Source of the DNA: Rhizobium sullae
Lineage (GTDB): Bacteria; Pseudomonadota; Alphaproteobacteria; Rhizobiales; Rhizobiaceae
NCBI RefSeq assembly: GCF_025200715.1
Contig: NZ_CP104144.1
Span: forward strand, 2,695,628-2,759,627
DNA length: 64,000 bases
Reading direction: 5' to 3'
Positions 25,958 to 34,662 of the stretch are shown here, piece by piece. The notes below the pieces were generated by a model. The model saw nothing but the letters and a program-made list of their open reading frames with translations. It was not told the origin of the DNA and searched no databases. Numbering within the stretch: the first letter of the stretch is position 1; the number at the start of each line of letters is the position of its first letter. Both the position numbers and the translations under genes were made by a program.

Positions 25958-26818
25958 ATGTTACATCCTCGACTTGGCTTGGCAGGCATTCAGCCGTGTC
26001 ATCGACTGATCGCGCCCGCTCTCCTTGCTTTGTCGCTTGGTGGGTGCGCGGCTGTGCCACTCGAACGGGCAAATTCGCTGACATCCTACGACAGTTTGAC
26101 ATCGAACAACGGGCGATTGACGAAGGCAAATTATCGGGTCGCTTCAACCGATCTTGTATCAACCAAAACGATTTACATTGAGCCAACGAAGGTTTCAGGC
26201 GGTGCTGCACTATCCATCAAGAAATCTTCCGATCAAGCCTTGGTCGCGAATGTAATCAGCCGCGCCCTCTGCCTTGGCGTCAGCGATCGTTTCGTGGTTG
26301 TGGAGCGGAAAGAGGATGCGGACCTGGTCGTTAACGCAACCATCACCCGCATCGCGCCGACCAATGCCACGGTGGCCGCCCTCTCGACTGCAACGTCGCT
26401 CGGAGCCAACTTCGTCGTTCCGGTGCCCGTCCCGAGGCTGCCCATGGGGCTTGGAGGTCTTTCCGTAGAGGCCGAGGCAACCACAAGGGAAGGCAAGCAA
26501 GTGGGCGCGATGGTATGGGCAAAGGGAGCGAACTTCGTGACCACCAGTGCGCGCGTTTCACAGATTGGGGACGCCTATTCGCTTGCGGCAAGCTTCGGCA
26601 GTGATTTTTCCAAGATGCTCGTCACCGGCAAGACACCCTTCAAGGGCCTCCCAAAAATTCCGTCTGGACAGAGAATCAAGTCCGGTCTTGGTGGAAAGCC
26701 GAAATACCCTGCTTGCGAGAAATTTGGCCGGTCGCCCGGTCTGGTGGACTTCGCGGCCTCTCAGGTCGGGATGCCACCGTCCTGGACCGACAAACAGCGT
26801 CCGGCCCAGGGCCAATAG
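25958..26818 (+). CDS. DUF3313-like lipoprotein
   Basis: 286 aa. The lipobox LGGC places the modified Cys near residue 30, after a signal that begins MLHPRLGLAG. The mature part starts PLERANSLTSYDSLTSNNGRL and holds YIEPTKVSG, ADLVVNATITRI and VEAEATTREGKQVGAM, the pattern of DUF3313 lipoproteins. AGGAG is upstream of the ATG. It follows the patatin lipoprotein closely and may partner it in the envelope. The function of the family is not established. Confidence 0.75.
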   Translation: MLHPRLGLAGIQPCHRLIAPALLALSLGGCAAVPLERANSLTSYDSLTSNNGRLTKANYRVASTDLVSTKTIYIEPTKVSGGAALSIKKSSDQALVANVISRALCLGVSDRFVVVERKEDADLVVNATITRIAPTNATVAALSTATSLGANFVVPVPVPRLPMGLGGLSVEAEATTREGKQVGAMVWAKGANFVTTSARVSQIGDAYSLAASFGSDFSKMLVTGKTPFKGLPKIPSGQRIKSGLGGKPKYPACEKFGRSPGLVDFAASQVGMPPSWTDKQRPAQGQ

Positions 26819-26958
26819 AAAGGAACCGACGAGCAAATGTTTCAAGTCGCCGAGGACCGCGTCGAACTGCCGCTCGACACGTTCGGATCATCAAGGTTGG
26901 AGTCAATGTACGAGAACGCTTCCGCACCATGATCCAGAAAATGCTTATCCCGAAACGG

Positions 26959-27729
26959 CTAACGGCGTTTCAAGTCGTCTGCGTGCACGACCTCGGGCGC
27001 AAACCGCCCTCGTTCGTCCGCTTCCATCAACTCGTTGCTGACGTTGCGGATATGGCGCGCCATGGCCTTGTAGGCGGCGTCAGGATTGCGAAGGCGCAGC
27101 GCTGTCAGGATTGCATGGTGATCGCCGATCCAGAGCGGGCGCACGCTTGGCGCATGGATATGCTCATGCAGTTTTTTCCACATCAGCGACTCGTCGCGCT
27201 GAACCCAAAGCGCCTCGACGATTGAAACGATGATGGCATTTCCGGTCATGCGGGCGATCGTCATATGGAAATCGCGGTCGCCCTTTTCGTTATTCAGGGT
27301 GACATCGGTCTCATGCTCCATCTGAGCGATACAGTCTTCGAGCACGGCAATGTCGTAATTCGTGGCGCGTTCGGCCGCCATGGCGGCGGCACTCGCCTCA
27401 ACTGCAAGCCGGGCTTCCAGAAGCTCGAACGGGCCGGGGCCGGCATCCGCGCTGATCTTGTCGAAGTTGACCTGGTTGCCGCGAACCGGCAGGACGACGA
27501 TGCCGGCCCTGCCCTTGACCTCGACGAGACCGCGCATCTCCAGAGCAATGACCGCCTCGCGCACGACGGGGCGGCTCACTTCGAGTTGTTCAGCAAGCTC
27601 GCGCTCTGAAGGCATGCGCCAGTCCGGGTTCTTGGCGTTTGCCTCGATCATGCGCGCAATACGGCGTGCAACGATCTGATAAAGCCGCTGTTCCCCCTGA
27701 AGCCGAAGCGCTGGTACGGCTGCCCCCAT
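26959..27729 (-). CDS. GntR-family regulator, FadR subfamily
   Basis: 256 aa. The winged HTH is at about 15-75 (RMPSERELAEQLEVSRPVVR, then EAVIALEMRGLVEVKGRAG); the FCD all-helical ligand domain spans about 95-235, with metal/ligand residues expected among DRDFHMTIARM and the later HHAILTALR histidines. ATG 27729 was chosen over 27750 because AAGGAGG lies 7 bases upstream of it. It is the last gene of a minus-strand group with two Gfo/Idh/MocA dehydrogenases. Two TGGT-N3-ACCA palindromes in the divergent promoter at 29961 and 30087 fit the FadR-subfamily consensus, so it probably represses both directions until a sugar acid or similar ligand binds. Confidence 0.9.
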   Translation of the reverse strand: MGAAVPALRLQGEQRLYQIVARRIARMIEANAKNPDWRMPSERELAEQLEVSRPVVREAVIALEMRGLVEVKGRAGIVVLPVRGNQVNFDKISADAGPGPFELLEARLAVEASAAAMAAERATNYDIAVLEDCIAQMEHETDVTLNNEKGDRDFHMTIARMTGNAIIVSIVEALWVQRDESLMWKKLHEHIHAPSVRPLWIGDHHAILTALRLRNPDAAYKAMARHIRNVSNELMEADERGRFAPEVVHADDLKRR

Positions 27730-27782
27730 GATACCTCCTTGCGGCGCCACCCTTAAGACGGGGGGCGCATTTCTGTTGGCGC

Positions 27783-28880
27783 TCAGGCGCTGGCTGCCAT
27801 ACGCCGCTCTTCGTCAGGAAGCCACGAGTGGTAAAGCGGGTGTTCGGCGGTGATCGGCAGCGGCGTCGGCTTGCCGGTGCGCTGCGAATGATAGGCAGCC
27901 GTCACCAGTTCCAGCGAATTACGCGCGTCCTGCAGCGTCACCGGTGGCTCCTTGTCCTCGATGATCGCCTGATGGAAGAGCTCGAACTGGCGGGTATACC
28001 CGTCTTCCTTTACTTGATAGCCTGCGAGCGCTTCGTCGACGCGTTTCTGGTGTTCTTCGGTTCCCGCAATGAAGGTCCACGGATCGCGACCCATCGTATA
28101 AGGTTCGAGAATGCTTTCGGCGACGAGATCATGGAAGCAAAAGCGCAGGCGCGAGATTTCCTTGCGCGAGCCGAGCGTCATGGAAAGGGCCGCCAGCGAG
28201 CCGTTCCGCATCTTGACCGCAAGCGCCATCGTATCTTCGACTTCGATCTTATTGACCAGCGTCGCGCCAAAGGCAAAGACTTCGGCGCAGGCGCCGTGCA
28301 CATAGTTCAGCATGTCGTGCGCATGGATCGCGTGGCCAAGCAGGCCGCCGCCGAGTTCGCTCTTCCACTTTCCGCGCCACGGGACTTCGTAATAGGCAGG
28401 CCCGCGCCACCAATGGGTCTCGATCGTCGTCATGAAGGGGCGCCCGGTCAGTCCAAGTTCGATCAGCATCTTCAGTTTCTGAAGACCAGAGCCGTAGCGA
28501 TACTGGAAGATCGGCATAAGTTTCTTGCCGCCGGAACGCGCGACAATGCGGCCCATCTCGTCGACGTCGGCGATTGAGCCGAAGAGCGGCTTTTCGCAGA
28601 TCACGTGTTTTCCGGATTCGATACCCTTCTTGCAGAGCTCAAAGTGGGAATCCGGCGGCGTCGAAATATCGATGATGTCGAGATCGTTCCGCGCAAAGAG
28701 TTCATCGACGTTCTGCGTATATTCCGCAATGCCGTGCGTCGCGCAAAGTTCGCGGCCGCGATCCTGGTCCAGCGAGCAAAGCACCGGCACGTCGAAAAGA
28801 TCCTTGTTCCAGTCGTAGCCGATGAGATGGCGGGAAGCGATGCCCGCGCCGATCACGCCGACGCGCAATTTCTTCGTCAT
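27783..28880 (-). CDS. Gfo/Idh/MocA-family oxidoreductase
   Basis: 365-aa NAD(P)-dependent sugar oxidoreductase. The Rossmann start is VGVIGAGIASRHLIGYDW; CEKPLFG carries the conserved Lys; the catalytic region is HAIHAHDMLNYVHG. The C-terminal alpha/beta domain ends EHPLYHSWLPDEERR. It lies 12 bp downstream of a second dehydrogenase of the same family and upstream of the GntR gene. With the CUT1 transporter divergent, the pair probably oxidises and then converts an imported sugar or glycoside, as in 3-keto-sugar pathways, but the substrate is not evident. Confidence 0.88.
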   Translation of the reverse strand: MTKKLRVGVIGAGIASRHLIGYDWNKDLFDVPVLCSLDQDRGRELCATHGIAEYTQNVDELFARNDLDIIDISTPPDSHFELCKKGIESGKHVICEKPLFGSIADVDEMGRIVARSGGKKLMPIFQYRYGSGLQKLKMLIELGLTGRPFMTTIETHWWRGPAYYEVPWRGKWKSELGGGLLGHAIHAHDMLNYVHGACAEVFAFGATLVNKIEVEDTMALAVKMRNGSLAALSMTLGSRKEISRLRFCFHDLVAESILEPYTMGRDPWTFIAGTEEHQKRVDEALAGYQVKEDGYTRQFELFHQAIIEDKEPPVTLQDARNSLELVTAAYHSQRTGKPTPLPITAEHPLYHSWLPDEERRMAASA

Positions 28881-28891
28881 GATATCTCCTC

Positions 28892-29902
28892 CTATCGTCC
28901 GCCGAGCCGGACGGCCTTGGCCTGCGCTTCGAGTGATAGGCGGCAGACCTCGTAGACATGCGTTTGAGTCATCGCCGTTTCCGTGCGGTCGCGCACGTCC
29001 GCGGTGAATGCTTCAAAATAGTCGAGCTTCTCGCTGCTGCAATCGATGTAGGTGTTTTCCTTGCCATTCACGAGGAACAGGTGATCCTTGCCAGGGCGGC
29101 CGGAAATGTCGATGTACTTGCGGAGCTCTATGTAGCCTTCGGTGCCGAGAATGGTCAGTCGGCCGTCACCCCAGGTCGGCAGCGCCTCGGGCGTGAACCA
29201 GTCGACGCGCACATAGCCGGAAGCCTTATCGGAGCGAAGCAGCACTTCGCCGAAATCCTGAAACGCCGGCTTTTCCGGCATACCGAAATTGCCGATCGAG
29301 CTTGCGACCACCTCGCCGCTCGTCGAGCCGGTATAGAAGAGAAACTGGTCGACCTGATGCGAGGCGATGTCGACGATAATGCCGCCGAAGGCTTCGGGAT
29401 CGAAAAACCAGTCCGGCCGCGTCGGCAGCTGCAGCCGGTGCGGCCCCATGCCAAGCGTCTGGATGACCTTGCCGATCGCACCTTCCTTGACGAGTTTGGC
29501 CGCTTTGACCGCGGAGCGAACGCAATGACGCTCGGAAAAGCAGATCGAGAAAATCTTGCCCGTTTCGGCTACCGTCTTCTTGACCGCCTCCAACTGCTCG
29601 AACGTCGTGACGCCCGGCTTGTCCGTCATCACGTCCTTGCCGGCTCTCATCGCGCGGATCGCGAGGTCGGCGCGATCGCGCGGAATGGCGGAGATGCAAA
29701 TGACGTCGATGGACGGATCGGCGAAAATCGCCTCGCGATCGATTTGCGGTGTCTCCGGATAAGTCTTCTTGAAATTTTCGAGCAGCGCCGGAACGGAGGT
29801 CTTCGGGCAATAGCCGGCAAATTCTCCTCCCGCCGCGAGCAATCCTTTAACGTGATCGAACGTGTGCCCATGGTCGATCCCGACAACGGCAAATCTCAGC
29901 AT
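28892..29902 (-). CDS. Gfo/Idh/MocA-family oxidoreductase
   Basis: 336 aa. The N-terminal Rossmann motif is atypical (FAVVGIDHGHTFDHVKGLLA, GIDHGH replacing GxGxxG), as in a subgroup of this family; TDKPGVTT holds the DKP version of the EKP motif, and DIASHQVDQFLFYTG is the catalytic His/Asp segment. ATG 29902 has AGGAGGA upstream and was preferred over 29980. It is the first gene of the minus-strand operon starting from the divergent promoter. The replaced glycine loop may alter cofactor handling, or the enzyme may act as an isomerase-like partner of the second dehydrogenase. Confidence 0.85.
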   Translation of the reverse strand: MLRFAVVGIDHGHTFDHVKGLLAAGGEFAGYCPKTSVPALLENFKKTYPETPQIDREAIFADPSIDVICISAIPRDRADLAIRAMRAGKDVMTDKPGVTTFEQLEAVKKTVAETGKIFSICFSERHCVRSAVKAAKLVKEGAIGKVIQTLGMGPHRLQLPTRPDWFFDPEAFGGIIVDIASHQVDQFLFYTGSTSGEVVASSIGNFGMPEKPAFQDFGEVLLRSDKASGYVRVDWFTPEALPTWGDGRLTILGTEGYIELRKYIDISGRPGKDHLFLVNGKENTYIDCSSEKLDYFEAFTADVRDRTETAMTQTHVYEVCRLSLEAQAKAVRLGGR

Positions 29903-29960
29903 TTTAATGTCTTCCTCCTGCAAAAAGCCGCGGGAGCAGCGGCACTCATCTCCTTGTAAT

Positions 29961-29971
29961 TGGTCAAACCA
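29961..29971. promoter_or_regulatory. GntR/FadR-type operator 1
   Basis: TGGTCAAACCA is a perfect TGGT-N3-ACCA palindrome 59 bp upstream of the first dehydrogenase ATG, suited to repress the minus-strand operon. The consensus for FadR-subfamily GntR proteins is T.GT-N3-AC.A. A second copy lies at 30087-30097. Confidence 0.65.
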
Positions 29972-30077
29972 GATACTCAAAGCTCGGACCTGTCAAGGAC
30001 GTTTTTGTGACGAAATCGCGACAAAATGTGCCACTTCTGCCGTATTTCGGCCGGCCGAAAATCTTTCAGTTTAGCGG

Positions 30078-30109
30078 TTGACAAACTGGTAAGACCAGAC
30101 ATGTTTATC
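30078..30109 (+). promoter_or_regulatory. CUT1 operon promoter with GntR-type operator 2
   Basis: A consensus -35 TTGACA at 30078-30083 is followed by CTGGTAAGACCAG (30086-30098), which contains TGGT-AAG-ACCA, and then an AT-rich -10-like TTTATC at about 30104-30109. The operator sits inside the spacer, where a bound repressor blocks polymerase. The exact -10 is uncertain because the best hexamer gives a long spacer. Confidence 0.6.
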
Positions 30110-30162
30110 GCAGATCGCCACCCGGGCGGGAGGCTCGGCCGCGATCGCTGGAGGAGCTGAAT

Positions 30163-31440
30163 ATGAAACTCACCCGCATTGGCTTATGGGCGGCGTCAAC
30201 GCTACTTACGGCCACGGCGCCGATGGGTATTGTCCAGGCGCAGGAAATCACCGTTTATTGCGACGATATCGGCTTCGGCTGCCTGACGATGGATCCTGTC
30301 GTCAAACGATTCGAAACCGAGAATCCAGGCGTCAAGGTCAAGCTGGAGACTGTTCCCTACCAGTCGCTTGTCGAAAGCCTGCCGGTACAGCTCGAATCCG
30401 GCGAGGGTCCGGATGCTGCGATCATCACCGACCTCGGTGGTTTGAGCCGCTACTATCTCGACCTGACACCCTATGTGAACGCGGCGAATTTCGAGAAGGA
30501 ATACAGCCAGACGCTGCAGTGGCTGCGCGGTTCCGATCCGACGAGCAAGGCGATCAACGGCATGCCGACGACGCTCACCGTCAATGGCGCCTATGTCAAT
30601 CTCACCTTATTCGAGCAGGCCGGCGTTCCGGTTCCCAAGGAAGGCGCTACCTGGGCTGAATGGGCGGAAGCCGCGCGCAACGTGGCCAAGGCCACCAATA
30701 CCGAATTCGCCATGGAGATGGACCGTTCCGGCCATCGCTTTGCGAGCCTTGCCATCAGTTACGGTGCAGAACTGGTCGATGACCAGGGCAAACCTGTTAT
30801 CGACAAGGGCTTGAAAGATGCCGTTGAACAGTTCGTCGCCTGGCACAAGGACGGGACAATGCCGATGGATCTCTGGGGAGCGGTCGGCGGTGCGACGCAT
30901 CGCGAACTCTTCACAGACTTCCTGAATGCCAAGACCGTGCTTTATTTCGGCGGCTCCTGGACGCTGAGCCAGATGGATAAGGAGGTCGGCGACCTCTTCG
31001 ACTGGGAAGTGGCACCTGCGCCCTGCGGGCCTTCATCCTGCACGGTCATGCCCGGCGGTGGGGCGCTCGTCGGCTTCAAGCACACCAAACAGCCGGAAGC
31101 CGTAGGCAAGCTGATCGACTATATCGCCCAGTCCAAGAACAATGCGGAAATCGTCTCGGCAGCCGTCGAAATCCCGGCATCTAAATCACTGATCGAGGGC
31201 GGCGTGCAATATCCGGGTGCTTCGCAGCGAACGCAGGAATCGCTTTCGACCTACATCGCCCAGATCCCAAAAATGGCGCCGGCAGCATACCGCTTCCAGG
31301 GCTGGCGTTATCAGCGTGCCATGATGAACGCACTGACGACGCGCATCAGCCAGGTCCTGAACAGCGAACTGGAGGTCGATGCAGCACTTGATCGTGTCAG
31401 GCAAGACGTCGAACTCGCCATCAAGGCGGCTGGCCAATAG
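30163..31440 (+). CDS. CUT1 sugar ABC transporter substrate-binding protein
   Basis: 425 aa, periplasmic. The signal peptide ends GIVQAQ before EITVYCDDIGFGCLTMDPVV. The extracellular solute-binding type 1 fold shows PDAAIITDLGGLSRYYLDLT, AINGMPTTLTVNGAYVNLTL and GSWTLSQMD, a layout shared with other ABC sugar-binding proteins. GGAGGAG stands 6 bases before the ATG. It is the first gene of a four-gene transporter transcribed from the divergent promoter with two GntR-type operators. An unusual pair of cysteines near the start (YCDD and GC) and a later PCGPSSC could be disulfide-linked. The ligand is probably an oligosaccharide or glycoside. Confidence 0.92.
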   Translation: MKLTRIGLWAASTLLTATAPMGIVQAQEITVYCDDIGFGCLTMDPVVKRFETENPGVKVKLETVPYQSLVESLPVQLESGEGPDAAIITDLGGLSRYYLDLTPYVNAANFEKEYSQTLQWLRGSDPTSKAINGMPTTLTVNGAYVNLTLFEQAGVPVPKEGATWAEWAEAARNVAKATNTEFAMEMDRSGHRFASLAISYGAELVDDQGKPVIDKGLKDAVEQFVAWHKDGTMPMDLWGAVGGATHRELFTDFLNAKTVLYFGGSWTLSQMDKEVGDLFDWEVAPAPCGPSSCTVMPGGGALVGFKHTKQPEAVGKLIDYIAQSKNNAEIVSAAVEIPASKSLIEGGVQYPGASQRTQESLSTYIAQIPKMAPAAYRFQGWRYQRAMMNALTTRISQVLNSELEVDAALDRVRQDVELAIKAAGQ

Positions 31441-31466
31441 ACAGACGGATCCGGAAGGAGAGCGGT

Positions 31467-32465
31467 ATGGGCATAAGGGCTCGACTTGCAGCAATTGCCG
31501 GTGGCATCATCCTGCTGCCGGCAAGGCTCGCGGAGCCTTTGATGGCGGGACTGCAGAAAATCCTCGGCATCAAGCGTATGCCCTGGGTCTTTCTTTTGCC
31601 GAACCTCCTCGCCGTCATGCTCTTCTCTCTCCTTCCGGTCGCAATCAACGTCTTCTATTCGGTGACCGGCAGCGACCGGCTCTATCCGAGCGAGCGGCCC
31701 TTCGTCGGCGTGGTCAATTACGAAACGCTCTTCGACTGCACCAACTATCTCGATGCATCCACCTGCTCGAGTGATCTGTTCTGGCGGGCGCTCGCCAACA
31801 GCCTCGTCTTCGTTCCCGTCCAGGTCACCTTCATGATCGGCATCGCGCTGGTTGCGGCTGTCTGCCTCAACCGCGAGATCCGCGGCCGCGGCTTCTTCCG
31901 CGCCATCTTCTTCTTTCCGGTCATGCTCTCACCTGTCGTCGTGGCCCTGACCTGGCAGTGGATCCTGCAGCGCAACGGCGCGCTGAACGGCGTTCTGACC
32001 TGGCTCGGCGTTTCGCCCGTTAACTGGCTGGTGTTTCCAAATACGGCCTTCTTCTGGTCGGTCTTCGTCACCGTCTGGGCACATATGGGCTTCTATACGA
32101 TTATCCTGCTTGCCGGCCTGCAGTCGATCCCGCGCGATGTCTACGAGGCCGCCAAGATGGATTCTGCCACGAACTGGCGTGTCTTCACACGCATCACGCT
32201 GCCGCTTCTAAAGCCGGTCCTGCTCGTCGTTTTCGTGCTCTGCGTCATCCGCTCGGTCCAGACCTTCGACGAACTGTACGTGTTGACAGGCGGCGGTCCC
32301 GGATCTGCGACGATGCTGATCGTCCAATATATCTACGAAGTCGGTTTCGCCGTGCAGCCTCGCAATTTCGGCCTTGCGGCCGCAGCCTCCCTGCTGCTCG
32401 GCGTCGTGCTCTTGATCTTCACCGGCCTGCAGCTCCGATTGTCGAGGAATTCGCAAAATGGCTGA
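31467..32465 (+). CDS. CUT1 ABC transporter permease (MalF type)
   Basis: 332-aa inner-membrane permease with six or more helices. The EAA loop appears as PRDVYEAAKMDSATNWRVFT, which contacts the ATPase. TM1 is WVFLLPNLLAVMLFSLLP. A periplasmic loop holds a Cys pair (FDCTNYLDASTCSS). GGAAGGAG is upstream of the ATG. It overlaps the next permease gene by 8 bases, so the two are coupled. Confidence 0.92.
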   Translation: MGIRARLAAIAGGIILLPARLAEPLMAGLQKILGIKRMPWVFLLPNLLAVMLFSLLPVAINVFYSVTGSDRLYPSERPFVGVVNYETLFDCTNYLDASTCSSDLFWRALANSLVFVPVQVTFMIGIALVAAVCLNREIRGRGFFRAIFFFPVMLSPVVVALTWQWILQRNGALNGVLTWLGVSPVNWLVFPNTAFFWSVFVTVWAHMGFYTIILLAGLQSIPRDVYEAAKMDSATNWRVFTRITLPLLKPVLLVVFVLCVIRSVQTFDELYVLTGGGPGSATMLIVQYIYEVGFAVQPRNFGLAAAASLLLGVVLLIFTGLQLRLSRNSQNG

Positions 32466-33546
32466 CGTCGCCTTGTCCAAATCCGGATCTTCCATGCGCG
32501 GCCTCCTGTCTGCCCGGCGCGGCCGCAACAGGCTCGATGTTTCCGATTGGCTGACCTATGGCTTCCTCGTTCTTGGCCTGCTGATCATGTTCACGCCGGT
32601 CGCCTGGGTCGTTCTGTCTTCTTTCAAGACGCAAGCCAATCTGCAGGAATTCCCGCCGAGCATTCTGCCGTATTCCAGCGAAACAGCCATGGTTGGAGGT
32701 TTCGACCAGCCGCTGCCGCTCTTCGATGTAACCTTAAAGGACGGCACGAAGGCTAGGCTTGCGCAAATCCGCCGTGTCGGCAGGAATGCGCAGATGATCG
32801 ATCCGGAAAATCCCGGCGCCGGCCGTGTCACCGTCGCCGTGACCGACGCGGTCGCCGTGCGCAAGGTGCGGCTTGCGACCGAGAACTACACCAACCTGGT
32901 CGCAAGCTCCGGCCAGGCGATGGGCCGCTATGTCTATAACAGCCTTTTTATCACGACTGTCGCGACCATCATTACGCTGGTGATGAATTCCATGGCCGCC
33001 TTTGCGCTTTCAAAGTACCGCTTTGCAGGCAGCAGCGTCGCCTTGATCTCGATCCTGTCGACGCTGATGATCCCTGCGACCGTCGTTCTCGTGCCGACCT
33101 ATCTCATCGTTGCCGAGCTTGGACTTGTCGGAAATCTCTGGGGCGTCATTTTGCCGACCGTCGCGACGCCGACCGGCGTCTTTTTGCTGCGCCAGTACAT
33201 GCTGACGATCCCCGATGAACTAATCGAAGCAGCACGCATGGATCATGCGAGCGAGTGGCGCATCTTCTGGAGGATCGTCCTGCCGCTTTCCAGCCCGGCG
33301 CTTGCCGTTGTCGCGATCTTTTCGATCCTGTCGCGCTGGAACGATTTCCTGCTGCCCTTGATCGTTCTCAATCGCCGCGAGGTCTATACGCTGCAGCTGG
33401 CGCTCAACTCTTTCCAGAGCGAGTTCGAGATCCGCTACGATCTGCTGCTCGCCATGACGACCTTGACGGCGCTGCCGCTTGCCTGCGCCTTCATTTTCCT
33501 GCAGCGCTACATCACCGTCGGCGTCGCATCCACGGGTATCAAGTGA
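32458..33546 (+). CDS. CUT1 ABC transporter permease (MalG type) with extended periplasmic loop
   Basis: 362 aa, about 80 residues longer than a typical MalG permease. TM1 is at about 33-52 (YGFLVLGLLIMFTPVAWVVL). About 100 polar residues follow before TM2, a domain with DGTKARLAQIRRVGRNAQMI and GRVTVAVTDAVAVRKVR, resembling the periplasmic P1-type insert seen in some rhizobial permeases. The EAA loop is IPDELIEAARMDHASEWRIF. It starts inside the previous gene and ends 9 bp before the ATPase gene. The insert may touch the binding protein. Confidence 0.9.
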   Translation: MADVALSKSGSSMRGLLSARRGRNRLDVSDWLTYGFLVLGLLIMFTPVAWVVLSSFKTQANLQEFPPSILPYSSETAMVGGFDQPLPLFDVTLKDGTKARLAQIRRVGRNAQMIDPENPGAGRVTVAVTDAVAVRKVRLATENYTNLVASSGQAMGRYVYNSLFITTVATIITLVMNSMAAFALSKYRFAGSSVALISILSTLMIPATVVLVPTYLIVAELGLVGNLWGVILPTVATPTGVFLLRQYMLTIPDELIEAARMDHASEWRIFWRIVLPLSSPALAVVAIFSILSRWNDFLLPLIVLNRREVYTLQLALNSFQSEFEIRYDLLLAMTTLTALPLACAFIFLQRYITVGVASTGIK

Positions 33547-33555
33547 GTTTCGTTC

Positions 33556-34632
33556 ATGGCCAACCTCGTCCTTGAAAATATCAACAAATCCTTCGGCCCG
33601 CTGCAGGTGATCCCCGATATCAATCTCGATATCAAGGATGGCGAGTTTGTCGTCTTCGTCGGCCCGTCCGGTTGCGGAAAGTCGACGCTGCTCAGAATGA
33701 TCGCAGGGCTCGAAGAGGCAACAGGCGGCGACATCCGCATCGATGGCGAAAGCGTCATCGACACGCCGGCCGCCGATCGCGGCGTCGCCATGGTTTTCCA
33801 GTCCTATGCGCTTTACCCGCACATGACGGTTCGCCAGAATCTGAGCTTCGGTCTTGAGAATATCCGGATGCCGAAGGACGAGATCGTTCGGCGGGTTGAA
33901 GCAGCCGGCAAGCTTTTGCAGATCGACACGCTGCTTGAGCGACGCCCCCGCCAGCTGTCCGGCGGTCAGCGTCAGCGCGTCGCAATTGGCCGCGCCATCA
34001 CCCGCGACCCGAAGATATTCCTCTTCGACGAGCCACTTTCCAACCTCGATGCGGAATTGCGGGTGCTGATGCGCGTCGAGATCACCAAGCTGCACGAGCG
34101 GCTCGGCAATACGATGATCTATGTGACGCATGACCAGATCGAGGCGATGACGATGGCCGACAAGATCGTTGTCCTGCGCAAGGGGGCGATCGAGCAGGTC
34201 GGCGCGCCGCTTGATCTTTATAATCGCCCGCACAACACCTTCGTCGCGGGCTTCATCGGCTCGCCGCGCATGAACCTCATCGAAGGCGCAATCGGCGCTT
34301 CGATCAATGGGAGGCTCGCCTTCGAAAGCGCCGGCCTGCCGCCGCTGGAACTGACATCCGGAGCCGAGCTTGTGGCCGGACAGAAAGCGACGCTCGGTGT
34401 ACGGCCCGAAGATTTCCTTGCCGGCGAAAGGGGCTGGCCCGCCGAGGTCGCCGTTGCCGAACAGCACGGCGCCAACAGCTACCTGCATTGCACCCTTCCG
34501 AGCGGCGAGCCTATCCTGGTCCACCAGCAAGGCCAGAGCCGGGTCGCGCGCGGCGATGTCCTGAACATTGCGCCCCGTTCCGGCCATTGGCATCTGTTCG
34601 ATGAAAAAGGCCTGCGGATCAAAACGGATTGA
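33556..34632 (+). CDS. CUT1 ABC transporter ATPase (MalK/UgpC type)
   Basis: 358 aa. Walker [10 protein letters not shown] at 37-45, Q-loop [11 protein letters not shown], signature [15 protein letters not shown], Walker [16 protein letters not shown], switch His in [10 protein letters not shown]. The C-terminal regulatory TOBE/OB domain (about 240-358) begins [16 protein letters not shown] and contains LGVRPEDF, so it may be controlled by a regulatory partner. It ends the transporter operon and is convergent with the DMT exporter gene. Confidence 0.94.
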   Translation: MANLVLENINKSFGPLQVIPDINLDIKDGEFVVFVGPSGCGKSTLLRMIAGLEEATGGDIRIDGESVIDTPAADRGVAMVFQSYALYPHMTVRQNLSFGLENIRMPKDEIVRRVEAAGKLLQIDTLLERRPRQLSGGQRQRVAIGRAITRDPKIFLFDEPLSNLDAELRVLMRVEITKLHERLGNTMIYVTHDQIEAMTMADKIVVLRKGAIEQVGAPLDLYNRPHNTFVAGFIGSPRMNLIEGAIGASINGRLAFESAGLPPLELTSGAELVAGQKATLGVRPEDFLAGERGWPAEVAVAEQHGANSYLHCTLPSGEPILVHQQGQSRVARGDVLNIAPRSGHWHLFDEKGLRIKTD

Positions 34633-34662
34633 TCCCGCCGGGACAATTCTCCGACTGAACGC

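Noticed and set aside
26839..26934. 31-codon frame with AAAGGA upstream after the DUF3313-like gene
   Set aside because: No recognisable protein character and it lies in the convergent gap; recorded but not called.
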